Shown here: positions 1 through 8,921 of the stretch, piece after piece
Numbering within the stretch: the stretch's first letter is position 1
How the letters are laid out: each line of letters starts with the position of its first letter
NCBI GenBank assembly: GCA_017458335.1
Contig: JAFTFT010000040.1
Span: forward strand, 45,405-109,404
Source of the DNA: Oscillospiraceae bacterium
GTDB taxonomy: Bacteria; Bacillota; Clostridia; Oscillospirales; Oscillospiraceae
DNA length: 64,000 nucleotides
Direction: 5' to 3'
Notes under the pieces: model-generated
The model's input: only the letters and a program-made list of their open reading frames with translations
Databases searched by the model: none
Told to the model about the DNA's origin: nothing
Program-made: the position numbers and the translations under genes

Positions 1-3000
1 GCGCGTTGGCAGAGCCCGGGCTGCGCTCATAGGGGCGGACCCGGTACAGACAGCGCAGGAAGAGATCACCGAAGACGATGGCCCTGCCGAGGGCAAGAAT
101 CAGGGGCGCGGAAAGCCGGAAGCCCTCGTTCTTTTCCATGCCGTTGGCGTTGAGGGAGATGACGGGAATGTGCGAGAGGCCGGCCTTGTCAAGGGCACGG
201 CGGATAAAACTGACATAGTTGCTGGCCCGGCAGCAGCCCCCGGTCTGCGACATGATGATCGCAAGGCGGCCGGTGTCATAGTCGCCGGAGAGCACGGCCT
301 GCATGATCTGGCCCACCACCGTGATGGCGGGGAAGCAGGCGTCGTTGTTGACGTAGCGCAGCCCGGTGTCGATGGCGCTGCGGTTGTCGTTGGAGAGCAC
401 GACCATGTTGTAGCCGTGGCTGCGGAAGACCGGTTCGAGCAGGTCAAAGTGGATCGGGCTCATCTGCGGGGCGAGAATGGTATAGCCGTCCTGCCGCATT
501 CCCTCGGTAAACTCCGCCCGCTGATAGGCCACCTTCTGCGGATGGGAGACGATATGGCGCTCCTTCCGCATGTTCATGGCGGCGAGCAGGCTGCGGATGC
601 GGATCCGGGCGGCGCCGAGGTTATTGACCTCGTCGATCTTCAGAACGGTGTAGAGCTTGCCGCTGTTTTCAAGGATTTCGCTGACCTGGTCGGTGGTCAC
701 GGCGTCCAGGCCGCAGCCGAAGGAGTTGAGCTGGATGAGCTCAAGGTCCTCATGGCGGGCGACGAATTCCGCGGCGGTATAGAGACGGGAGTGATAGACC
801 CACTGGTCTGTGACACGGATGGGCCGCTCGGGGTTGAAGTCGATGGGGAGGCTGTCCTCGGTGAGCACCGTGAGCCCGAAGCCCGCGATCATCTCCGGGA
901 TGCCGTGGTTGATCTCCGGGTCGATGTGATAGGGGCGGCCGGCGAGGACGATGCCGCGGCCGTGAGCGGCTTCCATCTCCTGCAGGACCCGCGCGCCTTC
1001 CCGGCGGATGTCCTCCTTGGCGCGAAGCTGCTCGGCCCAGGCGCGATGCGCCGCTTCCCGGACGTCGGACTCCGGAATCTGCCAGTGCTCGGCAAAGAAG
1101 GGAACGAGGCGGTCGGCGGCGGTCTTCTCATCGGTCATGGCGATGAAGGGCCGGAGGTAGCGGATCTCCTTGTCGGCAACGTCCTCGACGTTGTTCTTGA
1201 GGTTCTCGGCATAGGAGACGACGATGGGGCAGTTGAAGTGGTTCTGGGCGTCGCGGGTCTCCTGGTGCTCATAGAACACGCAGGGGTGGAAGATGGTGCG
1301 GATGCCGCGGTCGATGAGCCACTGGATGTGCCCGTGGGAGAGCTTGGCGGGGTAGCACTCGGACTCGGACGGAATGGAGTCCATGCCGCGCTCATAAAGC
1401 TTCCGGGAGGAGAAGGGGGAGAGCTCCAGACGGAAGCCCAGCTCCCGGAAGAGCACCGCCCAGAAGGGATAGTCCTCATAGATCCCGAGCACGCGGGGGA
1501 TGCCGACCGTCCCGCGGGGCGCATCGTCCGGCTTCAGCGGCGCATAGGCGAAGAGCCGCTTGCGCTTGTAATCCACCAGGTTGGGGGCCTTTTTCGCCGC
1601 AGCCTCGTCGCCGAGGCCCCGCTCACAGCGGTTCCCGGTGATGTGCTTCCGGCCGCCGGGGAAGGTGTTGACGGTGAGAAGGCAGTTGTTCTGGCAGCGG
1701 CCGCAGTGGCGGGTCTCGGTGCTGTACCGAAGGTTCAGCAGGTCCTCTTTTGACAAAAGGCTGCCGGCCTGACCGGTATAATGGGCACGGGCGATCAGCG
1801 CGGCGCCGAAGGCACCCATGATCCCGGCGATGTCCGGGCAGACGACCTGAACCCCGGCGATCTCTTCAAACGCGCGGAGCACGGCTTTGTTATAGAAGGT
1901 GCCGCCCTGCACGACGATGCGGGAGCCGAGCTCCGAGGGATCGGTGAGCTTGATGACCTTGTAGAGGGCGTTCTTGATGACCGAATACGCCAGCCCCGCC
2001 GAGATGTCCCGGACGGAGGCGCCTTCCTTCTGGGCCTGCTTGACGTTGGAGTTCATGAAAACGGTGCAGCGCGTGCCGAGATCCACGGGATTTTCGGCAA
2101 AGAGCGCCTCCCGGGCGAAGCCCTCGGCGGTATAGCCGAGGGAGTTGGCAAAGTTTTCCAGGAAGGAACCACAGCCGGAGCTGCAGGCCTCGTTGAGCAG
2201 GACGCTCTCCACCGAGCCGTGACGCAGGCGGATGCACTTCATGTCCTGGCCGCCGATGTCCAGCACGCAGTCGACCTCCGGGTCGAAGAAGGCCGCGGCG
2301 GTGCAGTGGGCGATGGTCTCGACCTCACCCTCGTCGAGGTTGAAAGCGGTTTTGAGAAGCTGCTCCCCGTAGCCGGTGGAGCAGGAGCGCACGATATGCG
2401 CGTCCTCCGGAAGGCCGGCAAAGAGCTCGCTCATGGCGCGCACCGCCGTGCGGACCGGGTCGCCGTGGTTGTTCGAATAGAAGGAGAAGAGAAGCTCCCC
2501 GTCCTTCCCGATGAGGGCGAGCTTGGTGGTGGTGGAGCCGGCGTCGATGCCGAGGAAGCAGTCGCCGCGGGCGCTCCGGAGCTCCCCCTTCGGGACGACG
2601 GCCCGGGCGTGCCGGGCACAGAATTCGTCATAGCGCGCCTGGGAGGAGAAGAGCGGCGGAAGCCGCTTGAGTTCAAACGCGGTCTGAACGCCGCTGCGCA
2701 GCCGGTCGATCAGGACGCCGATCTCCACCGGTTCGGCCGAGGCCGCGCCGGGAACCGTCCCCGCCCGGAGCTCCAGCGCGGCGCCCTGGGCGGCGAAGAG
2801 ATGCGAATCCGGCGGGTCGACGACCTGCTCCGGCGTCAGGCGCAGCGTGCGTATAAACGCCTTTTTGAGCTCCGGAAGGAAATGCAGCGGGCCGCCGAGA
2901 AAGGCGACGTTGCCGCGGATCGGACGGCCGCAGGCGAGCCCGGAGATGGTCTGGTTGACCACGGCCTGAAAGATGGAGGCGGCAAGATCGGCGGTCGCCG

Positions 3001-3535
3001 CGCCCTCGTTGATGAGCGGCTGAATATCGGTCTTGGCGAAGACGCCGCAGCGGGCCGCGATGGGATAGATCTGGGTCGCCTGTCCGGCGGCGCGGTTGAG
3101 GCCCTCGGCGTCGGTCTGGAGCAGGGAGGCCATCTGGTCGATGAAGGAGCCGGTGCCGCCGGCGCAGACGCCGTTCATGCGCTCCTCCGGTGAGCCGGAG
3201 AAGTAGATGATCTTGGCGTCCTCGCCGCCGAGCTCGATGGCGACGTCCGTCCCGGGAAAGCGCGTGCGCAGCGCCGTGGCGACGGCGACGACCTCCTGCA
3301 CGAAGGGGATCTCCAGCGCGCGGGAGAGACCCAGCGCGCCGGAGCCGGTAATCCCGGCGAGAAGCGCGCAGTCGCCGACCCGCTCCCGCGCATCGGAGAG
3401 CAGATCGGCCAGCGTCTCGCGGGTATGCGCGCAGTGACGCCTGTATTCTTCATAGATGCGGCTTCCGGTTTCGTCCAGAAGCACGAGCTTGACGGTGGTG
3501 GAGCCGATGTCGATGCCGGCATGGCAGAGCTGCAT
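1..3535 (-). CDS. 2-hydroxyacyl-CoA dehydratase activase, large tandem form (3' end outside window)
   Basis: This is an ATP-dependent activator of the BcrAD/BadFG family. Such proteins pass an electron from a [4Fe-4S] cluster to 2-hydroxyacyl-CoA dehydratases in amino-acid fermentation. The frame is open from ATG 3535 to the window edge, giving 1178 codons. There are two ASKHA ATPase modules: one starts GIDIGSTTVK at residue 7, and the second has FLGIDAGSTTTK near residue 320. Each carries the cluster-type cysteines (CAGGTGSF and RCGVF; CSSGCGSF and RCTVF). A DUF2229/dehydratase-like region follows. Family members of this type are about 1400 residues, so the C-terminus is missing here. The ribosome binding site AGGTG lies about 8 nt before ATG. 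No dehydratase subunit genes are visible. The long plus-strand open frames over this gene are GC-rich shadows. Confidence 0.9.
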   Translation of the reverse strand, partial: MQLCHAGIDIGSTTVKLVLLDETGSRIYEEYRRHCAHTRETLADLLSDARERVGDCALLAGITGSGALGLSRALEIPFVQEVVAVATALRTRFPGTDVAIELGGEDAKIIYFSGSPEERMNGVCAGGTGSFIDQMASLLQTDAEGLNRAAGQATQIYPIAARCGVFAKTDIQPLINEGAATADLAASIFQAVVNQTISGLACGRPIRGNVAFLGGPLHFLPELKKAFIRTLRLTPEQVVDPPDSHLFAAQGAALELRAGTVPGAASAEPVEIGVLIDRLRSGVQTAFELKRLPPLFSSQARYDEFCARHARAVVPKGELRSARGDCFLGIDAGSTTTKLALIGKDGELLFSFYSNNHGDPVRTAVRAMSELFAGLPEDAHIVRSCSTGYGEQLLKTAFNLDEGEVETIAHCTAAAFFDPEVDCVLDIGGQDMKCIRLRHGSVESVLLNEACSSGCGSFLENFANSLGYTAEGFAREALFAENPVDLGTRCTVFMNSNVKQAQKEGASVRDISAGLAYSVIKNALYKVIKLTDPSELGSRIVVQGGTFYNKAVLRAFEEIAGVQVVCPDIAGIMGAFGAALIARAHYTGQAGSLLSKEDLLNLRYSTETRHCGRCQNNCLLTVNTFPGGRKHITGNRCERGLGDEAAAKKAPNLVDYKRKRLFAYAPLKPDDAPRGTVGIPRVLGIYEDYPFWAVLFRELGFRLELSPFSSRKLYERGMDSIPSESECYPAKLSHGHIQWLIDRGIRTIFHPCVFYEHQETRDAQNHFNCPIVVSYAENLKNNVEDVADKEIRYLRPFIAMTDEKTAADRLVPFFAEHWQIPESDVREAAHRAWAEQLRAKEDIRREGARVLQEMEAAHGRGIVLAGRPYHIDPEINHGIPEMIAGFGLTVLTEDSLPIDFNPERPIRVTDQWVYHSRLYTAAEFVARHEDLELIQLNSFGCGLDAVTTDQVSEILENSGKLYTVLKIDEVNNLGAARIRIRSLLAAMNMRKERHIVSHPQKVAYQRAEFTEGMRQDGYTILAPQMSPIHFDLLEPVFRSHGYNMVVLSNDNRSAIDTGLRYVNNDACFPAITVVGQIMQAVLSGDYDTGRLAIIMSQTGGCCRASNYVSFIRRALDKAGLSHIPVISLNANGMEKNEGFRLSAPLILALGRAIVFGDLFLRCLYRVRPYERSPGSANA

Positions 3536-3597
3536 GAGTGATCACCTGCTGAATAGAATCTTGCAAAAGGGTCAGAAAAAAGGGAAAAGAAAAAAAG

Positions 3598-3631
3598 AAA
3601 AGCTGAGCATATCCGGATATACCCAGCTTTT
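3598..3631. terminator. Bidirectional hairpin between the M24 peptidase gene and the activase gene
   Basis: Seventeen-base arms (AAAAGCTG...CAGCTTTT) with two imperfect pairs fold into a tight hairpin. On the minus strand it is followed by a T-rich tract. It most likely ends the operon of the minus-strand peptidase. It also lies between a possible promoter (3672-3702) and the activase start, so it could act in that leader. Confidence 0.7.
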
Positions 3632-3671
3632 GTATCATGACTGTGAAAAATCGTATGGCTGCTCAAAAGAT

Positions 3672-3702
3672 ATTATAGTGTTTTTCCTTAAAAGAATGTG
3701 AA
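3672..3702 (-). promoter_or_regulatory. Possible promoter for the activase gene
   Basis: TTCACA (3697-3702) and a perfect TATAAT (3672-3677) on the minus strand are separated by 19 bp, longer than ideal. The predicted transcript would cross the hairpin at 3598-3631 before the gene. Confidence 0.4.
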
Positions 3703-3768
3703 AAACCTATGAACTTCAAAAAGTTTAACGATTTCTTTGCGCCCCTCCGGGAGAGCGGACCGGCGGTC

Positions 3769-4848
3769 TCAGCGGCCGACGATCAGAAGCTCGGTCTTCG
3801 GGGCGCGGGTGATCACCTCGCTGCCGCCGGCGCGCAGGATCATGACATCCTCGATCCGGACGCCGAAGCGGCCGGGAATGTAGATGCCGGGCTCGGCGCT
3901 GCAGACGCTGTTTTCGGGCATGAGGGCCTGGCCGCGGGGATTGGCAAAGGGCGGTTCGTGAATGTCCAGGCCGAGGCAGTGGCCGAAGCCGTGGCCGAAG
4001 TATTCACCGAAGCCCGCTTCCGTGATGACCGCGCGGGCAGCGCCGTCAATCTCACTGCCGGGGATTCCGGCTCTGCCGGCGGCGATGCCGGCCAGCTGCG
4101 CCTTCAGGACGGTGTCATAGACCTGCTTCATCTCGTCCGTCGCCTCACAGAGCGCGACGGTGCGCGTCATGTCGCTGCAGTATCCGTTCTGCAGGCTGCC
4201 GAAGTCCATGGTGATGAAGTCCCCCGGCTGAAGCACGGTGTCGCCCGGGACACCGTGGGGCTTGCTGGTGTTCTTGCCGGTGACGACGATGGGGTCAAAG
4301 GAATTGCCCTCACTGCCAAAGCGGAGCATGCGGTAGACCAGCTCGGCGGCGACTTCCTTCTCGGTCATGCCGGGGCGGATGACCTGCAGGGTCTCTTCCA
4401 GGGCCTTCTCGCTGATCCGCTGGGCGGCGACCATGCTGCGCAGCTCTTCTTCGTCCTTCGAGGCGCGAAGCTCTTCCATGAGCGCCCCGGCGGGCTGAAG
4501 GCTCAGGCCGAGCAGGTGCTCGAGATTCGTATACTCGGCGTGGCTGAGCTTCCGGTCCTCGGCGGCGAGAGAAGAGAGCTTCTGCTCCGTAAGGATCCGG
4601 CGGAGCAGACGCATCTTGGGGTGCGCGTTGTCATAGAGCAGCACCTCGGCGCAGCCGCCGGCCGCCGCTTCGGCCGCTTCGATGTAGCGGGAGTCGGTGA
4701 TCAGCCAGGCCTTTTCCCGGGAGACCAGGACAAAGCCGTCCGTGAAGGGAAAGCCCGCGGCATAGCGCTGGTTCTTCTCGTCGGTCAGCAGAAGGGCGTC
4801 GAGCCCCTGGGAGTTGAGTTTTTTCTGAATTTGCAGAATGTGGTTCAT
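3769..4848 (-). CDS. M24 family metallopeptidase (Xaa-Pro aminopeptidase type)
   Basis: A 359-residue cytosolic pita-bread metallopeptidase that should release N-terminal residues preceding proline or cleave Xaa-Pro dipeptides. The five family metal ligands are visible: D215 and D226 (TMDFGSLQNGYCSDMTR), H290 (GHGFGHCLG), E319 (AEPGIYIP) and E333 (RIEDV). The creatinase-like N-terminal domain spans about residues 1-130. The start codon overlaps the stop of the upstream histidine kinase by 4 bp (ATGA), so the two are translationally coupled. It is the last gene of a comEA/regulator/kinase operon, followed by the hairpin at 3598-3631. The family is clear, but aminopeptidase P versus prolidase cannot be decided from sequence alone. 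Confidence 0.9.
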   Translation of the reverse strand: MNHILQIQKKLNSQGLDALLLTDEKNQRYAAGFPFTDGFVLVSREKAWLITDSRYIEAAEAAAGGCAEVLLYDNAHPKMRLLRRILTEQKLSSLAAEDRKLSHAEYTNLEHLLGLSLQPAGALMEELRASKDEEELRSMVAAQRISEKALEETLQVIRPGMTEKEVAAELVYRMLRFGSEGNSFDPIVVTGKNTSKPHGVPGDTVLQPGDFITMDFGSLQNGYCSDMTRTVALCEATDEMKQVYDTVLKAQLAGIAAGRAGIPGSEIDGAARAVITEAGFGEYFGHGFGHCLGLDIHEPPFANPRGQALMPENSVCSAEPGIYIPGRFGVRIEDVMILRAGGSEVITRAPKTELLIVGR

Positions 4849-6236
4849 ATACCGGTTTCCTCCGATGTGGGCCGGGGAAAGCTCACGATGAAAACGGAGC
4901 CCTGCGGCCTGTTATTTCCAACGCGGATGCTGCCGCCGTAGGCGGTCACCGCGTCGTGTACGATGCTCAGTCCCAGGCCGCTGCCGCCGCTCTGGCGGGA
5001 GCGGGCCTTGTCCACCCGATAGAAGCGGGTGAAGATGTTGAGGCGGTCCTCTTCCGGAATGCCGATGCCGGTGTCCTCGACGCTCAGGTGGACCGCACTT
5101 TCGTCCTGGGACAGGCGGACGGTGACGCTCCCGTTCGGGACGTTGTACTTGACGGCGTTTTCCACAAGATTGAAGACGATGCGCTCCATGTCCTCCCGGC
5201 TTGCCATTACGACACAGCCGTCGTCCAGATGAGAGGCGAGGCTGACCCGGCGGTCACGGGCCAGCGGCGCGAGGGCGGAGAGCGTGTCCAGAGCGACCTG
5301 CTTGAGATCGACCGGCTCCGGAACCGCCTGGATATCATCGTCCATTCGGGAGAGCACCAGGAGCTTTTCCGTCGTGCGCTCCAGGCGGTCGCTCTCGGTG
5401 CGGATGTCCGTGACAAACTCCCGGACCGTTCCAGGATCCATATCTTCGGTCTGCAGGATGCTGTCGGAGAGCAGGCGAATGGAGGCGAGCGGCGTCTTGA
5501 GCTCGTGCGAGGCGTCGGAGACGAAGCGCCGGCGCTGGGCCTCGTTGGCCTCCAGCTTCTCGGTCAGGGTGTTGAATTCCTGTGCAAGCTCGCTGATCTC
5601 GTCACTGCCGGTCACCTCGTGGCGGTAGGCGTAGTCCCCGCCGGCGACGATGCTCATGCTGCGTGTGAGGTCGTTCAGGCGGCGCAGAACCAACCAGGAG
5701 AAGGTCATCGCCAGCAGCAGAACCAGAGCGCCGATCATCAGAGAGAGAATTGCAATCCGCTCCCGGACGGTGAGAAGCAGGCGCGCCAGATCCCGGTCAT
5801 TTTCATACAGCGCCACGGCGCCGCGAAGCCCCTCCCGGGCGGCGATGGGGACAGCGACGCTGCTGATGAAGTCCGTTCCGGTCAGAGCGGTCTGAAAGGC
5901 CGTCTCACCCCGGAGCGCGGTCTGCAGATCCTCCGGGGCAAAGCGGCCTTCGCCGTCGTCATAGATCGTACTGCCGTCCGCGTCCAGCACGGTGATCCGG
6001 TCAAAGTTGTCCAGATCCAGCGCGCCGATGATCCGGGAGACTTCCTCCTCCGTCAGCCGCTCAGGCCCGGCCAGCGCCGAGGAAACGGCCGAGGCCTGGC
6101 TGGTGAGGGAACTGCGCTTCTCCTGGAACATGGTCCCGCGGGAAGAGGCGACGGGATAGAGATTCAGCAGGAGGATCAGCACCAGCAGGATCGCCAGAAT
6201 GAAGAGAATGAATTTGAAACGGATGGAATGTGTCAT
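4845..6236 (-). CDS. Sensor histidine kinase (HAMP, HisKA, HATPase)
   Basis: A 463-residue membrane histidine kinase partnered with the response regulator encoded just upstream. Order of parts: TM1 (about 8-28), an extracytoplasmic sensor region (about 30-158), TM2 (about 161-184), a HAMP linker, the HisKA box SHELKTPL with phosphoacceptor H244, N box with N360, G1 box DTGIGI (388-393) and G2 box GSGLGL (418-423). All catalytic motifs look intact. Organisation and length are those of PhoR/ResE-like kinases, but the signal is not apparent. The gene starts 4 bp after the regulator stop and overlaps the peptidase gene by 4 bp. Confidence 0.93.
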   Translation of the reverse strand: MTHSIRFKFILFILAILLVLILLLNLYPVASSRGTMFQEKRSSLTSQASAVSSALAGPERLTEEEVSRIIGALDLDNFDRITVLDADGSTIYDDGEGRFAPEDLQTALRGETAFQTALTGTDFISSVAVPIAAREGLRGAVALYENDRDLARLLLTVRERIAILSLMIGALVLLLAMTFSWLVLRRLNDLTRSMSIVAGGDYAYRHEVTGSDEISELAQEFNTLTEKLEANEAQRRRFVSDASHELKTPLASIRLLSDSILQTEDMDPGTVREFVTDIRTESDRLERTTEKLLVLSRMDDDIQAVPEPVDLKQVALDTLSALAPLARDRRVSLASHLDDGCVVMASREDMERIVFNLVENAVKYNVPNGSVTVRLSQDESAVHLSVEDTGIGIPEEDRLNIFTRFYRVDKARSRQSGGSGLGLSIVHDAVTAYGGSIRVGNNRPQGSVFIVSFPRPTSEETGI

Positions 6237-6240
6237 GGCA

Positions 6241-6945
6241 TCAGGCGGACGGCGGGGCGGGACGGAGATAATACCCGACGCCCCACTTGGTCAGGAGCAG
6301 TTCCGGCCGGGCCGGATGGAGCTCCAGCTTCTCGCGCAGGCGGCGGATATGGACATCCACCGTACGCGAATCCCCGAGATAGTCATAGCCCCAGACGAGA
6401 TCCAGAAGCTTTTCCCGGCTGTAGACCTTGCCGGGGTTCTGCATCAGAAAGAGCATGAGGTCGAATTCCTTCATGGTCAGGACCACCTCGGCGCCGTCCT
6501 TAAAGGCGGCCCGGCGGGAGACGGATAGCGCGACATGCCCGCAGCGGAGCAGATCCGGCGCCTCTTCGGCAACCACGGCGGCGCTCAGGCCGGAGCGGCG
6601 CAGCAGCGCGCGGACCCTGGCCTTCAGCTCGAGAATGTCGAAGGGCTTGGTGACGTAGTCATCCGCCCCGGACTCGAAGCCCAACAGAAGGTCGCTGCGC
6701 TCACTGCGGGCGGTCAGCATGATGATGGGCACGGAGGAGAAGCTTCGGATCTCCTGACAGGCCTGCAGGCCGTCCTTCTCCGGCATCATGAGGTCGAGGA
6801 TAATCAGCCCGTAGGCGGTGCGCCGGGCCATCTCCACGGCCGTAGCCCCGTCATAGCAGCAGTCGACTTCATAGCCCTCGTTTTCGAGATTGAACTTGAT
6901 GCCCTTGACCAGAGGGCGCTCGTCGTCAACGACCAGGATCTTCAT
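6241..6945 (-). CDS. OmpR/PhoB-family response regulator
   Basis: A 234-residue DNA-binding response regulator. The receiver domain has the acidic pair D7-D8 in VVDDE, phosphoacceptor D51 (IILDLMMP) and the conserved lysine in DYVTKPF. A winged-helix domain follows (about 130-228) with the typical recognition-helix region (VDVHIRRLREKL). It is the cognate partner of the kinase at 4845-6236. Its start lies inside the 3' end of the comEA-like gene (20-bp overlap), so it is probably expressed from the promoter at 7329-7358. Confidence 0.95.
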   Translation of the reverse strand: MKILVVDDERPLVKGIKFNLENEGYEVDCCYDGATAVEMARRTAYGLIILDLMMPEKDGLQACQEIRSFSSVPIIMLTARSERSDLLLGFESGADDYVTKPFDILELKARVRALLRRSGLSAAVVAEEAPDLLRCGHVALSVSRRAAFKDGAEVVLTMKEFDLMLFLMQNPGKVYSREKLLDLVWGYDYLGDSRTVDVHIRRLREKLELHPARPELLLTKWGVGYYLRPAPPSA

Positions 6946-7285
6946 CGGTGCTCAACCCTCCCACATAGACATAGTCCCGAAGCCCGGCGAGCGTCTTTTC
7001 GCCGATGCCGGGCACGTTCTGCAGTTCTTCGACCGTACGGAAGCCGCCGTGCTCCTCCCGCCAGGAGACGATCGCCTCGCTCAGCACCGGGCCGATGCCG
7101 GGAAGCTGGCGAAGCTCCGCGCTGTCGGCACGGTTCAGATCGACACGCTGTTCCTCCGCGGCGGTGCGCCGGTCCGGATGGACGGAAACGCCCGCCGGCG
7201 CAAAGCACAGGGTCCGGAAAAACACAAAGAGAAAGAAACCTGCCGATGCCAGCAGAGCCAGAAACAGGGCGGTGCGTTTTTTCAT
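6926..7285 (-). CDS. comEA: ComEA-like helix-hairpin-helix DNA-binding protein
   Basis: A 119-residue protein with an N-terminal membrane anchor (LFLALLASAGFFLFVFF) and two C-terminal helix-hairpin-helix motifs (LPGIGPVLSEAI and VPGIGEKTLAGL). This is the ComEA layout, in which the outward-facing domain binds incoming double-stranded DNA during transformation. I chose ATG 7285 because GGAG lies 9 nt upstream; an upstream TTG at 7300 would overlap that site. No comEB or comEC is seen here, so involvement in competence is inferred. Being first in an operon with a two-component system is unusual for comEA. Confidence 0.8.
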   Translation of the reverse strand: MKKRTALFLALLASAGFFLFVFFRTLCFAPAGVSVHPDRRTAAEEQRVDLNRADSAELRQLPGIGPVLSEAIVSWREEHGGFRTVEELQNVPGIGEKTLAGLRDYVYVGGLSTDEDPGR

Positions 7286-7328
7286 GGACGGCGTCTCCAA
7301 AAAACCGTTGCAATTCCAACAGCTAAAC

Positions 7329-7358
7329 TTTATAATATAAACTTGATACTGCTTTCAA
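7329..7358 (-). promoter_or_regulatory. Promoter for the comEA-regulator-kinase-peptidase operon
   Basis: TTGAAA (7353-7358), 18-bp spacer and TATAAA (7329-7334) on the minus strand, 44 bp upstream of the comEA-like start. Confidence 0.55.
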
Positions 7359-7441
7359 GCGGATCCGTATTCAGATCCGTGCTGCGTTCGTGTCATCCTG
7401 CTGATATCATACCACATTCTTGGAACAAACGGGAGTATAAA

Positions 7442-8839
7442 ATGAAAAAAATCAAGCTTCTGCCCCTGATCCTGCTCTTCGGTCTTACGCTGTCGGTTTT
7501 CGCACCGGCCGCGGGGGCGAGCCAGGCGCCGTCCCTGAACGGCAGGAACATCGTTCTGGTGGACCTCAATACCGGCAGGGTGATCTATTCCAAAGATCAG
7601 GACAGCGTCGTGACCCCGGCGAGTCTGACCAAGATCGTCACCGTGCTGCTGGCGGTGGAGTCGGTGGAGCGGGGCGAACACACCCTTGACGAGATGGTGA
7701 CCGCGGGAGAGGACTGCCGCGCGGGCCTGGATGAGGAGAGCAGCAGCGCCGAAATCGTACCGGGAGAGCAGATGACCTTCCGCGACCTGCTGTACTGCTC
7801 GATGATCCAGTCGGCGAGCGACGCCTGCAACGTGCTGGCCTCGCTGATCGGCGGAAGCATCGACAACTTCGTCGCGATGATGAACGACCGCGTCCGGGAG
7901 ATCGGCTGCGAGGTGTCGCACTTTGACGACCCGAACGGCCTGTCCAACAACAACCAGACCACGGCCTATGAAATGGCGCTCATCACCCAGGAGGCCATCA
8001 AGCATGACTATTTCCTCGTGGTGTGCAACATCGCCGACGTCAACATCCCCGCGACCAACGTCCATGCCGAGCGCGAGTACCACAATTCCAATGCCCTGAT
8101 CAGCAGCCAGTCGGTCTACGGCGGCAACCGGTATCTCTACACCGGCGCGGCCGGCGTCAAGACGGGCTATACCCGGGCGGCGGGCTACTGCCTGATCTCC
8201 ACGGCCGAGCGCGAAGGCCTGCACTTCCTTGCGGTGGTGATGGGCTGCGACGGGTGGCTGAACGCGCACATCGAGGACTATCTGAACTTTGAAGACACGA
8301 TCAAGCTCTATGACTGGGGTTTTTCCGACTTCTCGTACCGCAACGTGGTCGACACCCAGGAGGCGGTCTATGAACTGGACGTGCAGCTGGCCCAGGATCA
8401 CGCCAAGGCGGTGCTCTATCCGCAGCAGCGTCTGAGACTGCTTCTGCCGAGGGATACCTCGGACGACGACATCAGCCTGGATTTCAATATCTTCCGGAGC
8501 AACCTGGTCGCGCCGGTCAAGGCGGGAGAGATCCTCGGCGAAGCCATCGTGAGCGTCAACGGCGAAATCTACGGAACCGTAAACCTCATCACCCGCGAGG
8601 AGGTGGATCTGGCCCGGTCCGAGTACATGAAGAGGCAGCTGAAGGACTTCTTCTCCAACAGCTGGGTCATCGGCGTGACCATGGTGCTGCTGACGATCGC
8701 GGCGCTGTATGCGGCGCTGCAGATCCGCTATCGGAAGGCGAGAGAGAAGTACATGGAAGAGCGGCGTCAGGCGGAAATCCGGCGGCGGAAGCGTCAGAAG
8801 GAGTATGAAGAAAAGCGGCGCTCCGGCTGGGAACTTTGA
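7442..8839 (+). CDS. dacF: D-alanyl-D-alanine carboxypeptidase (PBP5/DacF type)
   Basis: A 465-residue low-molecular-weight penicillin-binding protein that trims the terminal D-Ala from peptidoglycan stem peptides. It has a signal peptide (residues 1-26, ending near AGA-SQA), the catalytic SxxK box S61-L-T-K64, and the KTG box at K240. The middle SxN box reads S124-A-S126, so Asn is replaced by Ser. A C-terminal membrane segment (about 405-425) anchors it, followed by a highly charged cytoplasmic tail. The ribosome binding site GGGAG precedes ATG 7442. PBP5-type proteins usually end in an amphipathic helix, so the true membrane segment plus basic tail is the DacF-like variant. Confidence in the family is high. 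Confidence 0.9.
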   Translation: MKKIKLLPLILLFGLTLSVFAPAAGASQAPSLNGRNIVLVDLNTGRVIYSKDQDSVVTPASLTKIVTVLLAVESVERGEHTLDEMVTAGEDCRAGLDEESSSAEIVPGEQMTFRDLLYCSMIQSASDACNVLASLIGGSIDNFVAMMNDRVREIGCEVSHFDDPNGLSNNNQTTAYEMALITQEAIKHDYFLVVCNIADVNIPATNVHAEREYHNSNALISSQSVYGGNRYLYTGAAGVKTGYTRAAGYCLISTAEREGLHFLAVVMGCDGWLNAHIEDYLNFEDTIKLYDWGFSDFSYRNVVDTQEAVYELDVQLAQDHAKAVLYPQQRLRLLLPRDTSDDDISLDFNIFRSNLVAPVKAGEILGEAIVSVNGEIYGTVNLITREEVDLARSEYMKRQLKDFFSNSWVIGVTMVLLTIAALYAALQIRYRKAREKYMEERRQAEIRRRKRQKEYEEKRRSGWEL

Positions 8840-8921
8840 CGCTTGACAGAAGTGATATGATATGAATTTGGAAAAGAGATACTCCGCGAGGAGTGTCCGA
8901 GTAAATGGAGGCAAGTACAGA

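Noticed and set aside
170-3193. Two long plus-strand open frames opposite the activase gene
   Set aside because: They are antisense to a clearly conserved coding frame with catalytic motifs, and their translations are low-complexity Gly/Ala/Val/Asp text typical of GC-rich shadows.
8845-8870. TTGACA followed by TATGATAT before the His-rich CobW gene
   Set aside because: The hexamers are only 7 bp apart, too close for a sigma-A promoter.
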